Shown here in pieces: positions 35,206 to 45,135 of a stretch of 64,000 nucleotides of DNA; the stretch's first letter is position 1; every line of letters begins with the position of its first letter. Position numbers and translations under genes: made by a program. The DNA is from Nocardia aurantia. Its GTDB lineage: Bacteria > Actinomycetota > Actinomycetes > Mycobacteriales > Mycobacteriaceae. The stretch spans positions 310,001 to 374,000 of the forward strand of contig NZ_WEGI01000001.1 of assembly GCF_009604425.1 (NCBI RefSeq). The letters are read 5' to 3'. Under the pieces are notes generated by a model, which made no database searches, was not told where the DNA came from, and saw only the letters and a program-made list of their open reading frames with translations.

Positions 35206-37470
35206 ATGGTCTCCCGTCGCGACTTCGGGGGTGTCGAGGTTGAGTTGACCAACCTCGACAAGGTGCTGTATCCGGCCACCGGCACCACCAAGGGGCAGGT
35301 CGTCGACTATTTCACGCACATCGCACCCGCCCTGCTGCCGCATGTGGCGGAGCGGGCGGTCACCCGGAAGCGGTGGCCGAACGGGGTAGCGGAGCCGTCG
35401 TTCTTCGAGAAGAATCTGCCCGCGCACGCGCCCAAGTGGTTGCCGCGGCGTTCGGTGGAGCATTCGGATCGGCGGGTGACCTATCCGCTGCTGGACTCGG
35501 TCGCGGGGCTGGCCTGGATCGGGCAGCAGGCGGCGCTGGAAATTCATGTGCCGCAATGGCGTTTCCGCGGGGAGGAGCGCGGTCCGGCGACTCGGCTGGT
35601 GTTCGATCTGGATCCGGGGCCGGGTGTGGGGCTGGCCGAGTGCGCGGTGGTGGCCTTGTCGATTCGGGATACCGTCCGCGACGCCGGGCTGGACGCGTAT
35701 CCGGTCACCAGCGGCAGCAAGGGAATTCACATCTACGTCCCGCTGGACCGGATGCTGACCGGGCACGGCGCCTCCGCGGTGGCCAAGCAGCTGGCCGCCG
35801 GGCTGGAGCGGCTGCACCCGGAGCTGGTCACGGCCACGATGGCGAAGTCGGCCCGGCCGGGCCGGGTCTTCCTGGACTGGAGCCAGAACAATCCCGCGAA
35901 GACGACGATCGCGCCGTACTCGCTGCGCGGCCGGGAGCGGCCCACGGTGGCGGCGCCGCGGTCCTGGGACGAGATCGAGCAGGGAAAGAGCCTGCGGCAG
36001 TTGGGTTTCGACGAGGTGCTGGCCCGTTGGCGGGACGGCGGCGATCTGCTCGCCGGGCTGGATCCGCCACTGCCGGAACGGGTTCCGGACGCATTGGCCA
36101 CCTACCGGTCGATGCGCGATCCGGCCCGCACCCCGGAACCGGTGCCGTCCGAGCCGCCCGCCGAGGGTTCCGGCGAACGGTTCGTGATCCAGGAGCACCA
36201 CGCTCGCCGCCTGCACTGGGATCTGCGGCTGGAGCGCGGCGGGGTGCTGGTGTCCTGGGCGGTGCCGAAGGGTCCGCCGACCTCCACCGGCGAGAACCGC
36301 TTGGCCGTGCACACCGAGGACCATCCGCTGGAGTATCTCGACTTCCACGGCGCGATCCCGAAGGGCGAGTACGGCGCCGGGGAGATGACCATCTGGGATT
36401 CCGGCACCTACGAGACGGAGAAGTGGCGGGAGGACGAGGTCATCGTCCGATTGCGCGGCACCCGGCTCGACGGGCGGTACGCGCTCATCCGGACGAACGG
36501 CAACCAGTGGCTCATGCATCTCATGAAGCCGGAAAGTACTGAGGCACAGCCGGTTTCGGACGTTGCCGCCGCACCGAGCCGATCCGCGCCGATGCCGCGC
36601 GGCCTGTCGCCCATGCTGGCGACCGCCGGCGACGTCTCCGATCTGGACGCCGCCGAATGGGCCTTCGAGACCAAGTGGGACGGCTTCCGGCTGATCGCCG
36701 AGATCGCCGACGGCGCGGTCACGCTGCACAGCCGGGCGGGGAACGTCGTCACCGGGCGTTATCCACGGCTGGCGCGCCTGGGGCAGGAGTTGGCCGGGCA
36801 CCGGGCCGTCTTCGACGGCGAGGCGGTGGTGTTCGACGATCACGGGGCGGCGAATCTCGGCCTGCTGCAAGCGGATGCGGCGCGGGCGGTGTTCGTCGCC
36901 TTCGATCTGCTGTATCTGGACGGTACGTCGTTGCTGCGCAAGCGGTATTCGGATCGGCGGCGGGTGCTGGAGGCGCTGGCCGCGCGGGCGCCGTCGCTGG
37001 TGGTGCCGCCGCGGCTGGACGGTTCCGGCGCGGAGGCGTTGCGCTACAGCCAGGAACACGATCTGGAGGGGGTCGTCGCCAAGCGGCACGACAGCGTCTA
37101 TCTACCGGGCCGGCGGGGTCAGTCCTGGATCAAGACCCGCAATTGGCGGACCCAGCAGGTGGTGGTCGGCGGCTGGCGGCGCAGTACGGCGCGCCCGTTC
37201 GCCTCGTTGCTGATCGGGGTGTGGCACGCGGACCGGTTGTACTACGTGGGCCGGGTCGGCACCGGGTTCGACGAGCGGGAGATGGCCGAGCTGGCGTCGG
37301 CGCTGCGTCGCCTGGAGCGGCGGACCAGCCCGTTCGACAACGACCTCACCGCCGTGGAACGCAAGGACGCGGTCTGGGTGACGCCGAAGATCACCGGAAC
37401 GGTGCGGTACATGAACTGGACCGAGGCCGGGCGCCTGTGGCACCCGGCCTGGATTCCCGCCTCCGACTAG
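35206..37470 (+). CDS. ligD: Multifunctional ATP-dependent DNA ligase LigD
   Basis: 754-residue non-homologous end-joining enzyme with three modules in mycobacterial order. Primase-like polymerase (~1-290) has the metal-binding pair D134/D136 in VFDLDPGPG. The 3'-phosphoesterase (~315-445) has EHHARRLHWDLRLERGG (H331, H332, H337, D339). The ligase (~460-754) has the adenylated lysine K490 in FETKWDGFRLI plus EGVVAKRHDSVYLPGR and WIKTRN. The length is close to Rv0938. TACACT ends 6 bases before the ATG, so a leaderless message is likely. No ku gene is in the window. It converges with the first DUF8020-like gene 10 bases away. Confidence 0.96.
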   Translation: MVSRRDFGGVEVELTNLDKVLYPATGTTKGQVVDYFTHIAPALLPHVAERAVTRKRWPNGVAEPSFFEKNLPAHAPKWLPRRSVEHSDRRVTYPLLDSVAGLAWIGQQAALEIHVPQWRFRGEERGPATRLVFDLDPGPGVGLAECAVVALSIRDTVRDAGLDAYPVTSGSKGIHIYVPLDRMLTGHGASAVAKQLAAGLERLHPELVTATMAKSARPGRVFLDWSQNNPAKTTIAPYSLRGRERPTVAAPRSWDEIEQGKSLRQLGFDEVLARWRDGGDLLAGLDPPLPERVPDALATYRSMRDPARTPEPVPSEPPAEGSGERFVIQEHHARRLHWDLRLERGGVLVSWAVPKGPPTSTGENRLAVHTEDHPLEYLDFHGAIPKGEYGAGEMTIWDSGTYETEKWREDEVIVRLRGTRLDGRYALIRTNGNQWLMHLMKPESTEAQPVSDVAAAPSRSAPMPRGLSPMLATAGDVSDLDAAEWAFETKWDGFRLIAEIADGAVTLHSRAGNVVTGRYPRLARLGQELAGHRAVFDGEAVVFDDHGAANLGLLQADAARAVFVAFDLLYLDGTSLLRKRYSDRRRVLEALAARAPSLVVPPRLDGSGAEALRYSQEHDLEGVVAKRHDSVYLPGRRGQSWIKTRNWRTQQVVVGGWRRSTARPFASLLIGVWHADRLYYVGRVGTGFDEREMAELASALRRLERRTSPFDNDLTAVERKDAVWVTPKITGTVRYMNWTEAGRLWHPAWIPASD

Positions 37471-37480
37471 CGGCGCCGGA

Positions 37481-38173
37481 TCAGCGCTGCCACTTGGTCG
37501 TGCCGGGCGGCGCGATGAAGGTGCCGGCGAGATCGATACCCGCGATCAGCAGCGCGGGCCCACCGACGACCAGCGTGCCGATGATGCCGCCCAGGGTGGC
37601 GCCGGTGATCACACTGGCGACCACGGTGACGCCACCCACGATGCCGATCAGGCCGGCGACGGCGCCGAGCGCGGTGCCGAGCAGGGTCCCGATGCCGGTG
37701 GCGACGCTGAGCTGGGTGTTGAACGCGTCGAGCGCGCGCTCGTTCTCCAGCGCGGAGGCGACCGGAGTCGCCGCCACCGGGGCGGGCCGGGCCGTCGTCT
37801 CGTCCTTCACCGCGGTCAGGCCGAGGGTCCGGCCGTCGTCGCTGATCCGGTGCGGCAGTTGGTATTCCATACCGTCCTGGCGGAAGGACAGCGGCAGGCT
37901 CAGCAGGATGCCGCCGGCCGCGTCGACGATGTCGACCGTGCGCTGATCAGTGGCGACCCGGAAGGTCCCGCTGTCCAGGGCGGTCTCGACGATGTTGTCC
38001 TGCAAGGTGATCCGATAGTGCACATCCGGTGCGGTCGGTGCCACCGGCGTGGCGGGCGCCGTCTGCACGGTGGACTCCGCCGGTACGACCGGATCTGCGT
38101 GAACCGTGCCCGACCCGAGGGCGACGGCCACGGCGACCGGCACCGCCGCCGTGGTGAAGGTGCGCAATTTCAT
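37481..38173 (-). CDS. Secreted glycine-zipper protein, DUF8020-like, copy 1
   Basis: 230 residues, function unknown. Sec signal peptide (MKLRTFTTAAVPVAVAVALG, then ...GTVHADP, cleavage after VHA). A beta-rich domain of about 100 residues (VHYRITLQDNIVETALDSG, DIVDAAGGILLSLPLSFR) precedes a helix ALDAFNTQLSVATGIG and a ~55-residue glycine-zipper segment (GTALGAVAGLIGIVGG, GATLGGIIGTLVVGG). This layout recurs in four other genes near the right edge. The ATG at 38173 is chosen over 38194 because the 16 bases before it (GATTGGAATACCCGCA) resemble those before the copy-2 start. This copy lacks the cysteines of the others. DUF8020 is named from memory. Confidence 0.75.
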   Translation of the reverse strand: MKLRTFTTAAVPVAVAVALGSGTVHADPVVPAESTVQTAPATPVAPTAPDVHYRITLQDNIVETALDSGTFRVATDQRTVDIVDAAGGILLSLPLSFRQDGMEYQLPHRISDDGRTLGLTAVKDETTARPAPVAATPVASALENERALDAFNTQLSVATGIGTLLGTALGAVAGLIGIVGGVTVVASVITGATLGGIIGTLVVGGPALLIAGIDLAGTFIAPPGTTKWQR

Positions 38174-38374
38174 TGCGGGTATTCCAATCTTCATCAGGTG
38201 GTGAAGTGACGAGCCGGGTGTGTCCCGGGCGCGCGGGACTCCCTGCCGTGCTCACCCCCTGCTTTGCTTTCCCGCCGCGTGCCCGGTGGCCGCGGCCGGA
38301 CCCATCAAGATAACCGTACACGTTTCACAAATGTGGAGAGTCCGGAATCGGCTGCGAACTCGGAGAATTCGCGA

Positions 38375-39112
38375 TCACATCAGCAGATCGAGGGCCACCG
38401 CGCCGACGCACACCACGGCCACCACCGCCAGCGCGACGGCATCGCGGCGACCGGGTGCGTTCGGGCGGGCCGTGAGCTGGCCGGTGCCGCCGCGGGCGGT
38501 GATGGCCTCGCCGAGTTCGCCCGCGCGGCGGGTGGAGACGGCCATCGCGGCGGTGAGGATGTCGATCAGCGGGTTGTCGGTGGCCCGTTGCAGCAGATTC
38601 TCCCGCGGCCGCAGCCGGCGCGCGGCCCGCAGGATCCGCATCTCGTCGAGCAGCAGCGGCAGTCCGCGCAGCGTCAGCGCCACCACGACGGCCCATTCGT
38701 CCACGGGCAGGCGGAGTTTGCGCAGCGGGGCGCCGAGGGTCGCCAGCGCCGGCGCGATATCGCCCATCGGGGTGGTCCAGGCGATCAGGAACGAGGTGGC
38801 CAGCAGCACCAGTCCGAAGACCAGCACCTGCACGTACCGGACGACGGCCGCACCGCCGACCGGGACGTTGATCAGGCCCCCGACCACCAGCAGGGCCCAG
38901 AACCACCAGGGCAGCCGCGGCAGCGTGCCCAGCGGCAGCCGCGCTGCCAGGCCCGCCGCGATCAGGAACGCCACTGTCACCGCGAGCACCGGCCAACTGG
39001 GCAGGAACATCAGCAGCACGCTGACGGCGAACGCGCCGATCATCTTGGTACCGGCCCAGAGCCGATGCACCGGGCTGTCGACGGGTACCTCGCGCAGGAT
39101 CGCCGCGCTCAT
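38375..39112 (-). CDS. ECF transporter transmembrane subunit (EcfT/CbiQ type)
   Basis: 245-residue integral membrane coupling subunit of an energy-coupling-factor vitamin or metal importer. Five to six helices are visible ([34 protein letters not shown] region, [56 protein letters not shown]). The cytoplasmic coupling helices contain [14 protein letters not shown] and ITARGGTG, corresponding to the Ala-Arg-Gly motifs that contact the ATPases. The ATG at 39112 overlaps the stop of the ATPase gene (ATGA). The substrate is unknown. A Rv2325c-like gene paired with Rv2326c is the mycobacterial equivalent. Confidence 0.88.
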   Translation of the reverse strand: MSAAILREVPVDSPVHRLWAGTKMIGAFAVSVLLMFLPSWPVLAVTVAFLIAAGLAARLPLGTLPRLPWWFWALLVVGGLINVPVGGAAVVRYVQVLVFGLVLLATSFLIAWTTPMGDIAPALATLGAPLRKLRLPVDEWAVVVALTLRGLPLLLDEMRILRAARRLRPRENLLQRATDNPLIDILTAAMAVSTRRAGELGEAITARGGTGQLTARPNAPGRRDAVALAVVAVVCVGAVALDLLM

Positions 39113-41376
39113 CGTGGTCCTTCGAATGCGTCGGGCCGGTGCAGCGGCGTGCTCCAGGCGGGTCCGGGTTGCGGCGCGGCCGCGGCGGCCGGCGTGGCCG
39201 CGGTTTCCGGGATACGGCCGGATTCCAGGTGGACGGTGCGATCGCAGAGCATCGCGGCGTCCTCGATGTCGTGCGAGATGACGATCAGGGTGAGACCGGA
39301 ATCCCGCAGGCGGGCGAGCAGTTCCACGACCTCGGTGCGGCCCTGCGGGTCCAGCCCGGCCAGCGGTTCGTCCAGCACCAGCACCTGCGGGCGGGCGGCC
39401 ACGATCGCCGCGAGCACCACGCGTTTGGCCTGCCCGCCGGACAGTTCCTCCACCGAGCGCGAGGCCAGCGATCGGTCCAGCCCCACCGCGTCCAGCGCGC
39501 GCCCGACCGCGCCCGATCCGGCGCTGCGCCCCCAGGCCGCGATCTCCGAGCCGACGGTCTGCCGCTGCAACTGCAGCCGGGAGTGCTGGAAGGCCAGCTC
39601 CACCGCGCCGATCCGCCGGTGCACCGGATGCGATCCGCCGGTGTCGTGCAGCACACAACTACCCGAGGTCGGCACGACCAGCCCGGCCATGATCCAGGCC
39701 AGCGTCGACTTGCCGGAACCGTTGCCGCCCACCACCAGAACGGCCTCACCGCGCTGCACGACCAGGTCGACCCCGTGCAGAGCCGGTGCGGCCCACGGGG
39801 TTCCGCGATCGTAGGTGTGCCGCACGTCGCGCAGTTCCAGCAACGGGGTCCCGGTGCCGGTGTAACCCGATGCGGCACCGCCGTATTCGGCCGCGACCCG
39901 GATGCGGTCGGACGCGGTCCCGCCGTATCCGGTCGGCGCGGGGGCGTATTCGTTCGCGGTTCCGGCATGCTCGGAAGTGGTACGGGGTGCGTAGCCCGGG
40001 GCGGTGTGTGCGGCTCGGCGGTGCCGCACCATGGGCCGCGGCCAGGCGGGCAGGCGGTCTACCCGGCGGCCCTCGGCGAGATGGATCACCCGGTCGGCCG
40101 CGGCGGCGTCGGCCTCATGATGGGTGACCAGGACCACCGCCATCGGATGCCGCCGCGGCAGTTCGGTCAGCAGCGCGACCAGTTCGCGACGCCCCACCGG
40201 GTCGATCATGGCGGTCGCCTCGTCGGCGATCAGCAGGACCGGGCGGCGGGCCAGCGCGGCCGCCACGGCGAGGCGCTGCTGCTGCCCGCCGGACAGGGTC
40301 GCGGTCTCCCGGCCGCCGAGTCCGCCGAGACCGACCTCACGCAGCAGCCCGTCGATGTCGACCTCCGCGGCCGCCTCGCGCGGCAGCCCCCACACCACGT
40401 CGTCGGCGACGAGGACGCCGAGGGTCTGACTCTCCGGCCGTTGCAGGACCATGGCCGTGCCGCCGCGCAGGCCCAGCCCCGCGGAACCCGGCCGGTCGAC
40501 CGTGCCGGTGGTCGGGGGCCGCCCGGCGAGCACCCTGGTCAGCGTCGACTTGCCGGATCCGTTGTGCCCGACCACGGCCACGAATTCGCCGATGTCCACG
40601 GTCAGATCGATGCCGGACAGCGCGTCGGCGCGGGCGCCCGGATAGCGGAACGACACGCCGCGCAGCGTCACCGGCAGCGGTCCGATGGGCCGATCGTCCG
40701 GCGGCGCGGCCAGCAGATCGCGGCCGGGCAGCCATTCCAGCCGGTCCAGCACCCGGCCGAGGACGAACCAGGAGAAGAGCGCGGCCGCCAGCACACCGCC
40801 GAGCACGCTCGCCCCGACCAGCACCCACCACCAGCGCAGGGCGAGGTCGGTGAGGGTGGCGACGTCGTTGCCCAGCGGTCGCAGCGCGGGTTCGCGCGCG
40901 GCCAGGTTCGCCACCCCGCGCGAGGCGTTGCGGATGTTGTCGAACAGCAGCGCCCGGGACCGGGTGAACAACAGCAGCGTGCCCACCGAGAACAGCGCCC
41001 AGCCGATTCCCGCCAGCACCGACAATCCGAGGACGGCCGCCGGCCCGCCGCCGCGGCGCTTCACGGTGCCGATGATCCCGCCGATGGTCGCCGCCGACAC
41101 GACGGTGCCCGCGGACACCAGCCCGGCGGCCACGAAGGTCACCAGCGTGGCCGCGACCGTGGCGGCCACACTCGCCCGCAGCCGGTACCGCTGCGCGAGC
41201 AGACCCATCGGCACGGCCGCGACCAGCTGCAACGCGGCCGCGAACGGGATCACCGAGCCGATGGTCACCAGCCCGACGGTGACGCCGCCGAGCACCGCGC
41301 CGGTGGCGAGTTCGATCGGGCGCAGCGGTCCGTGCGCGGGAGGCAGGCCGTCGCCGACCGGGGATACAGCGGTCAC
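39109..41376 (-). CDS. ECF transporter: membrane S-like domain fused to two ATPase domains
   Basis: 755 residues. The N-terminal ~215 form about six membrane helices ([52 protein letters not shown] and on) resembling an S-component or DUF2232 unit. Two ABC ATPases follow. The first has Walker [11 protein letters not shown], signature [15 protein letters not shown] and Walker [11 protein letters not shown]. The second has [20 protein letters not shown] and [10 protein letters not shown]. The linker between them is Tyr/Gly/Ala/Thr-rich with EYGG-like repeats. The fusion matches Rv2326c. With EcfT it makes a complete ECF transporter on two coupled genes. The GTG at 41376 is the start. Substrate unknown. 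Confidence 0.88.
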   Translation of the reverse strand: MTAVSPVGDGLPPAHGPLRPIELATGAVLGGVTVGLVTIGSVIPFAAALQLVAAVPMGLLAQRYRLRASVAATVAATLVTFVAAGLVSAGTVVSAATIGGIIGTVKRRGGGPAAVLGLSVLAGIGWALFSVGTLLLFTRSRALLFDNIRNASRGVANLAAREPALRPLGNDVATLTDLALRWWWVLVGASVLGGVLAAALFSWFVLGRVLDRLEWLPGRDLLAAPPDDRPIGPLPVTLRGVSFRYPGARADALSGIDLTVDIGEFVAVVGHNGSGKSTLTRVLAGRPPTTGTVDRPGSAGLGLRGGTAMVLQRPESQTLGVLVADDVVWGLPREAAAEVDIDGLLREVGLGGLGGRETATLSGGQQQRLAVAAALARRPVLLIADEATAMIDPVGRRELVALLTELPRRHPMAVVLVTHHEADAAAADRVIHLAEGRRVDRLPAWPRPMVRHRRAAHTAPGYAPRTTSEHAGTANEYAPAPTGYGGTASDRIRVAAEYGGAASGYTGTGTPLLELRDVRHTYDRGTPWAAPALHGVDLVVQRGEAVLVVGGNGSGKSTLAWIMAGLVVPTSGSCVLHDTGGSHPVHRRIGAVELAFQHSRLQLQRQTVGSEIAAWGRSAGSGAVGRALDAVGLDRSLASRSVEELSGGQAKRVVLAAIVAARPQVLVLDEPLAGLDPQGRTEVVELLARLRDSGLTLIVISHDIEDAAMLCDRTVHLESGRIPETAATPAAAAAPQPGPAWSTPLHRPDAFEGPR

Positions 41377-41501
41377 GCCGTCAAGTCTGCCAGCCGTCCC
41401 GCGCTACCGACCGGCACCGCGACCGGGCCGATGTCGCCGTCACCGTGCCGGAGTGCGCCGAACCGGTGCTACGAATCGGTATTTCCGGCCATAATCGGCG
41501 G

Positions 41502-42572
41502 ATGGCGACGGTGCAACAGACTGATGTGCGGGACTGGGACTTCCCGAGAGGGGTGGCCAGTGCGGCGCTGATGGTCGGTTACGCCGGTGAACACGGAGTG
41601 ACCTCGGCCCGGATGTTGCGCGGGACGGGCCTGTCCGATCGGGCGCTGTCGGATCCGAACGCGCAGATCGACGCGCGGACCGAGCTGGCCGTGATTCGTA
41701 ATCTGGTCCGGGCCCTGGGATCCGACCTGCCCGATCTGGGTGTCGCGGTGGGCCGGCGGTATCGCATCACCACCTTCGGCATCTTCGGATTCGCCTGCGT
41801 GTCCAGCCCCACCCTCGGCGAGGCGATCACCTTCGCGCTGCGCTATCTGGAACTCAGCTTCACCTTCTGCATCCCCGTGACCCGTTGGGAGGGGGGCGAA
41901 TACGTGGCGTATGTGCAGGACGAGCGGGTGCCCGCGGATGTCCGCCGGTTCCTGGTCGAGCGCGACGTGCTGGCCATGCATCAGGTGATGACGGATCTGC
42001 TCGGCCATCCGCCGGTCCTGCTGCGTGCCGAATTCGATTACGCCGAGCCGGAATACGCCGAGCTGATGACCGGGATCCTCGGGGTGCGGCCGCGGTTCGG
42101 GCGATCGCGCAATCTGCTGGTGATGGATCCGGCGACGCTGGAACAGCCACTGCCGCAGGCGAACGAGCACACCTGGGCGATGTGCCTGTCGCAGTGCCGG
42201 GAGCTGGTGCACCGGCGGCGGGCCCGCACCGGCATCGCCGCCGAGGTACGCGGCCGGCTGGTACCCCGCGGCGGGGCCGACGGAATCGCGACCCCGCCCG
42301 GAATCGATTCGGTGGCAAAGGATCTCAACATGAGCACCCGGACGCTGCGGCGCCGGCTGGTGGACGCGGGCACCAGCTACCGGGCGCTGCTGGACGAGGT
42401 CCGGCACGCCCTGGCCGAGGAGATGCTCAGCGCCACACCGCTTTCCGTGAGCGATATCGCGATCCGGCTGGGCTACGCGGAGGCGTCCACCTTCATCTAC
42501 GCGTTCCGGCGCTGGACCGGCACCACGCCGTCGGCGTACCGGCGCGACCGGGTGACCGTCGCGGGCCTGTGA
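41502..42572 (+). CDS. AraC-family regulator (VirS/OruR-like)
   Basis: 356-residue transcription regulator. The N-terminal ~200 residues match the arabinose-binding-like effector domain of the VirS/OruR group (RYRITTFGIFGFACVSSPTL, LRYLELSFTFCIPV). The C-terminal AraC double helix-turn-helix is clear: DLNMSTRTLRRRLVDAGTSY and SVSDIAIRLGYAEASTFIYA, ending FRRWTGTTPSAYRR. The ATG at 41502 follows CATAAT (41490-41495) by 6 bases and is probably leaderless. It is divergent from the ECF operon, a plausible but unproven target, and converges on the phosphodiesterase. Confidence 0.92.
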   Translation: MATVQQTDVRDWDFPRGVASAALMVGYAGEHGVTSARMLRGTGLSDRALSDPNAQIDARTELAVIRNLVRALGSDLPDLGVAVGRRYRITTFGIFGFACVSSPTLGEAITFALRYLELSFTFCIPVTRWEGGEYVAYVQDERVPADVRRFLVERDVLAMHQVMTDLLGHPPVLLRAEFDYAEPEYAELMTGILGVRPRFGRSRNLLVMDPATLEQPLPQANEHTWAMCLSQCRELVHRRRARTGIAAEVRGRLVPRGGADGIATPPGIDSVAKDLNMSTRTLRRRLVDAGTSYRALLDEVRHALAEEMLSATPLSVSDIAIRLGYAEASTFIYAFRRWTGTTPSAYRRDRVTVAGL

Positions 42573-42585
42573 ATCCCGGATTCAC
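42569..42585. terminator. Short palindrome across convergent stops (AraC / phosphodiesterase)
   Basis: GTGAATCC-C-GGATTCAC overlaps the ends of both convergent genes. The arms are 8 bases (effectively 7 with a 3-base loop). It may be a compact bidirectional terminator, but it has no T tract. Confidence 0.35.
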
Positions 42586-43361
42586 CTGGGCTGCACGGCG
42601 ATCCGGCCCCCCATCGGCACGGTGCGCACGATCGTGGTCAGCCGCCGATCCTCGATCACGTGCAGCAGGATCGACGGGTCGGGGCCGTAGTCGATAGGCA
42701 CCTGACCGGGCCGCGCCACCTCCCAGACGCCGCCGATCAGCGAGGCCACGCTCGGCGCGACCACCAGCGGCCGGCCGCCGAACAGGGTGGTGCCCATGGC
42801 GTGCATGTGGCCGCTGATCACGCCCACGATCCGGTCGTCGGCGGCCACCAGTCGTTCCAGCGGTTCGGGGTTGGTCAGCCGGATCGGATCCACCACCGTG
42901 CTGTACATCGGCAGCGGCGGATGATGCAGCGCCACCAGCACCGCGTCCGCGGCCGGGGTGTCGCGCAGCATATCGGCCAGCCAGGCCAGGGTGCCGGCGG
43001 ACAGCTCGCCGTCGCTGCGGCCGGGCACGGTGGAGTCCAGCAGCGCGACGGTCACCCCGGGCAGCCGCAGCGCCTGGTTCAGCGGTCCGGTGGTGGGCGG
43101 CTCGCGCAGCAGCACCTCGCGCAGGCCGGCCCGATCGTCGTGGTTGCCGGGCATGAAGCGCATCTCGAGGTCGGCGAGCAGCGCGGTGCGGGCCTGTTCG
43201 TACTGGCCGCGTTCGCCGGTGTCGGTGATGTCGCCGGTGACCAGGATGGCGTCGGGCCGGCGCGGCAGGTCGGCCAGATAGGCCATCACCGCCTCGACTC
43301 GCTCGGCATTGCGTTCGTGCAGGTCGAAGTGGGTGTCGCTGAGCTGCGCCAACAGGATCAT
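42582..43361 (-). CDS. Class III cyclic-nucleotide-type phosphodiesterase
   Basis: 259-residue calcineurin-fold metallophosphoesterase of the CpdA/Rv0805-like class. All five metal-ligand blocks are present: AQLSDTHFDL, LVTGDITDTG, MPGNHDDR, VALHHPPLP and GVISGHMHAMG. No signal peptide. These enzymes hydrolyse cAMP weakly and other phosphodiesters; the real substrate is uncertain. The ATG at 43361 follows AAAGCGGAG. It converges with AraC (stops 9 bases apart) and sits downstream of the RluA-like gene on the same strand, 156 bases away. Confidence 0.9.
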   Translation of the reverse strand: MILLAQLSDTHFDLHERNAERVEAVMAYLADLPRRPDAILVTGDITDTGERGQYEQARTALLADLEMRFMPGNHDDRAGLREVLLREPPTTGPLNQALRLPGVTVALLDSTVPGRSDGELSAGTLAWLADMLRDTPAADAVLVALHHPPLPMYSTVVDPIRLTNPEPLERLVAADDRIVGVISGHMHAMGTTLFGGRPLVVAPSVASLIGGVWEVARPGQVPIDYGPDPSILLHVIEDRRLTTIVRTVPMGGRIAVQPR

Positions 43362-43517
43362 CGGCTCCGCTTTCTTCCGATCGCGCCTTTGCGCCCGAAC
43401 GTGCCGGTCCCGGCACCTTCCTCAGGCTAGAGGCCCGGATGCGCCCGCGTCTTCATGAGACTCGCCACCGAATATAGCCACCGGCTATGACCCGGGTCGG
43501 CCGCACCCGCCGGGCGA

Positions 43518-44267
43518 TCACGCCGCGCCGAGGATCACGGCCGGGTCCGCGGTGATCGGATCCGGGCCGGTGGCCCAGAAATCCGGGCCGGGCTCGGCGG
43601 TCAGATCGAGTTCGCGGTCGCGATAGGGCGCGTCCAGGCGCAGCCGCCAGGAGTGCAGATGGGTGCGGTCGCAGCGCTGCGACCGGTCGAACAGCGGATC
43701 ACCGGCGATGGGGTAACCGATCCAGGCGAGGTGCACGCGGATCTGGTGCCGGCGGCCGGTGATCGGCCGGACCGCCAGCACGGTGTGCGTCGCGGTGCGG
43801 TGCACAGTGGTGAATTCGGTGCGCGACGGATAGTTCCGGCCCGCGAGCAGGTCCCGTGGGTCCACCGTCCAGGTGTCACCGACGCGGGTGATGCTCTCGC
43901 GCGGCGCCGCGATCCGCACCCGGTTCTTGCGGCCGACGCTCAGCGGCAGATCGATGACGCCGTGATCCGGGAGTCCGGTGGCGGCGGTGACGGCCAGGTA
44001 GCGCTTGTCCGCGGTGCGTTCGCCGAACTGGCGGGTCAGCGGCCCGTGCGCGGCGAGATCCTTGGCCAGCAGCACCAGCCCGGAGGTCACCTTGTCGATC
44101 CGGTGCACCGGATACAGCCGTTCGCCGTGCGCCGCGGCCTGCTCGACCAGATCGGTGTCGTGCCGCTCACCGGTCACCGAGACGCCGGCCGGTTTGTTCA
44201 GCGCGAGGATCGCCTCGTCCTCCTCGATGCGGCAGCGTTCCCGCAGCTCCGGCCAGTTGATCTCCAC
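43518..44267 (-). CDS. RluA-family pseudouridine synthase
   Basis: 249-residue RNA pseudouridine synthase. The catalytic Asp is D58 in LYPVHRIDKVTSGLVLLAKD. LALNKPAGVSVTG, RYLAVTAATG and the later GRRHQIRVHLAWIGYPIAGD block are RluA-family signatures. No S4 domain is present. TACCCT ends 6 bases before the GTG at 44267, suggesting an independent leaderless promoter just inside the 30-base gap after tetR. Target uridine unknown. Confidence 0.9.
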   Translation of the reverse strand: MEINWPELRERCRIEEDEAILALNKPAGVSVTGERHDTDLVEQAAAHGERLYPVHRIDKVTSGLVLLAKDLAAHGPLTRQFGERTADKRYLAVTAATGLPDHGVIDLPLSVGRKNRVRIAAPRESITRVGDTWTVDPRDLLAGRNYPSRTEFTTVHRTATHTVLAVRPITGRRHQIRVHLAWIGYPIAGDPLFDRSQRCDRTHLHSWRLRLDAPYRDRELDLTAEPGPDFWATGPDPITADPAVILGAA

Positions 44268-44297
44268 CGGATCAGGGTAGAGGACGGCAGGATTCGC

Positions 44298-45113
44298 TCA
44301 GCCGGTCGTCGGCGCCGCCGGTCGGCCGGTCGCGGGCCGGGGGCCGGTCCGGACCAGCGGCGCGATGAACCGTTCCAGCATGGCCCGCTCCTCGGCCTCG
44401 GTCCGGCCGGGAACGGTCAGCAGCGAGACGATCACCCGGGTCAGCCACTGCGCCAGGCTCGGCTCGGCCGGATCGCCGGCGACACCGGTGGCCGCCGCCG
44501 AGGGCGCTGCCGGGCCTGTCGTCGGGGGCGCGCTGCGAACGGCCGTCGTTGTGGGCGCTGCGGGGTCCGTCGTCGGGTGCGCGCTGCGAACGGCCGTCGC
44601 CGGGACCGAGGTGGGGTCGGCCGTCGCCGGGACCGAGGCGGGGCGCGGGCGAGGGCCTCGACCGGATCGGTCGGCCGTCGCTGGGAGCGAGGTGGTGCCG
44701 GCCGTCGCTGGGAGCGAGGTGGTGCCGGCCGTTGCCGGGAGCGAGTCGGCGATAGCCGTGACGACAGCCGAGGTCTCCGCCAACTCCAGGGCCAGGCCGG
44801 CGTCGCCCGGCCGGAACCACGCGATCAGCAGGGGATCCGCGCGAACCACACGCAGGCTGGCCAGTACGCCCGCCACCAGTTGTGCCGCCGGGTCGTCGAT
44901 CTCGCGGATCTCGGCCGCGACCTGCGCGCCGACCCGCCGCGCGGCGCGATGTACGAAGGCGCGCTGCACCGCACGGCGGCTGTCGAAGTAGCGGTACAGC
45001 GTCGCGCGGGAGCAGCCCGCGGCCTTCGCGATATCGGCCATCTGGGTGGCGGCCACACCGCGCTCGGCGAACACCGCGGCGGCCGCGTCGAGGATCCGCT
45101 CGGCGGCCGACAT
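44298..45113 (-). CDS. TetR-family regulator with low-complexity insert
   Basis: 271 residues. The N-terminal DNA-binding domain is standard (ERILDAAAAVFAERGVAATQ, then MADIAKAAGCSRATLYRYFD). The ligand-domain helices continue to LALELAETSAVVTAIADSLP, then about 95 residues of Ala/Pro/Thr-rich repeats (SLPATAGTT units, PTTDPAAPTTTAVRSAPPTT) interrupt the domain before LAQWLTRVIVSLLTVPGRTE closes it. The ATG at 45113 is preferred because GAGGAA lies 6 bases upstream; an ATG at 45143 is possible. It is downstream of the P450 gene on the same strand, separated by a 71-bp repeat tract that may contain operators. Confidence 0.85.
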   Translation of the reverse strand: MSAAERILDAAAAVFAERGVAATQMADIAKAAGCSRATLYRYFDSRRAVQRAFVHRAARRVGAQVAAEIREIDDPAAQLVAGVLASLRVVRADPLLIAWFRPGDAGLALELAETSAVVTAIADSLPATAGTTSLPATAGTTSLPATADRSGRGPRPRPASVPATADPTSVPATAVRSAHPTTDPAAPTTTAVRSAPPTTGPAAPSAAATGVAGDPAEPSLAQWLTRVIVSLLTVPGRTEAEERAMLERFIAPLVRTGPRPATGRPAAPTTG

Positions 45114-45135
45114 CGAATGTTCCTCGCTGAGCCAG

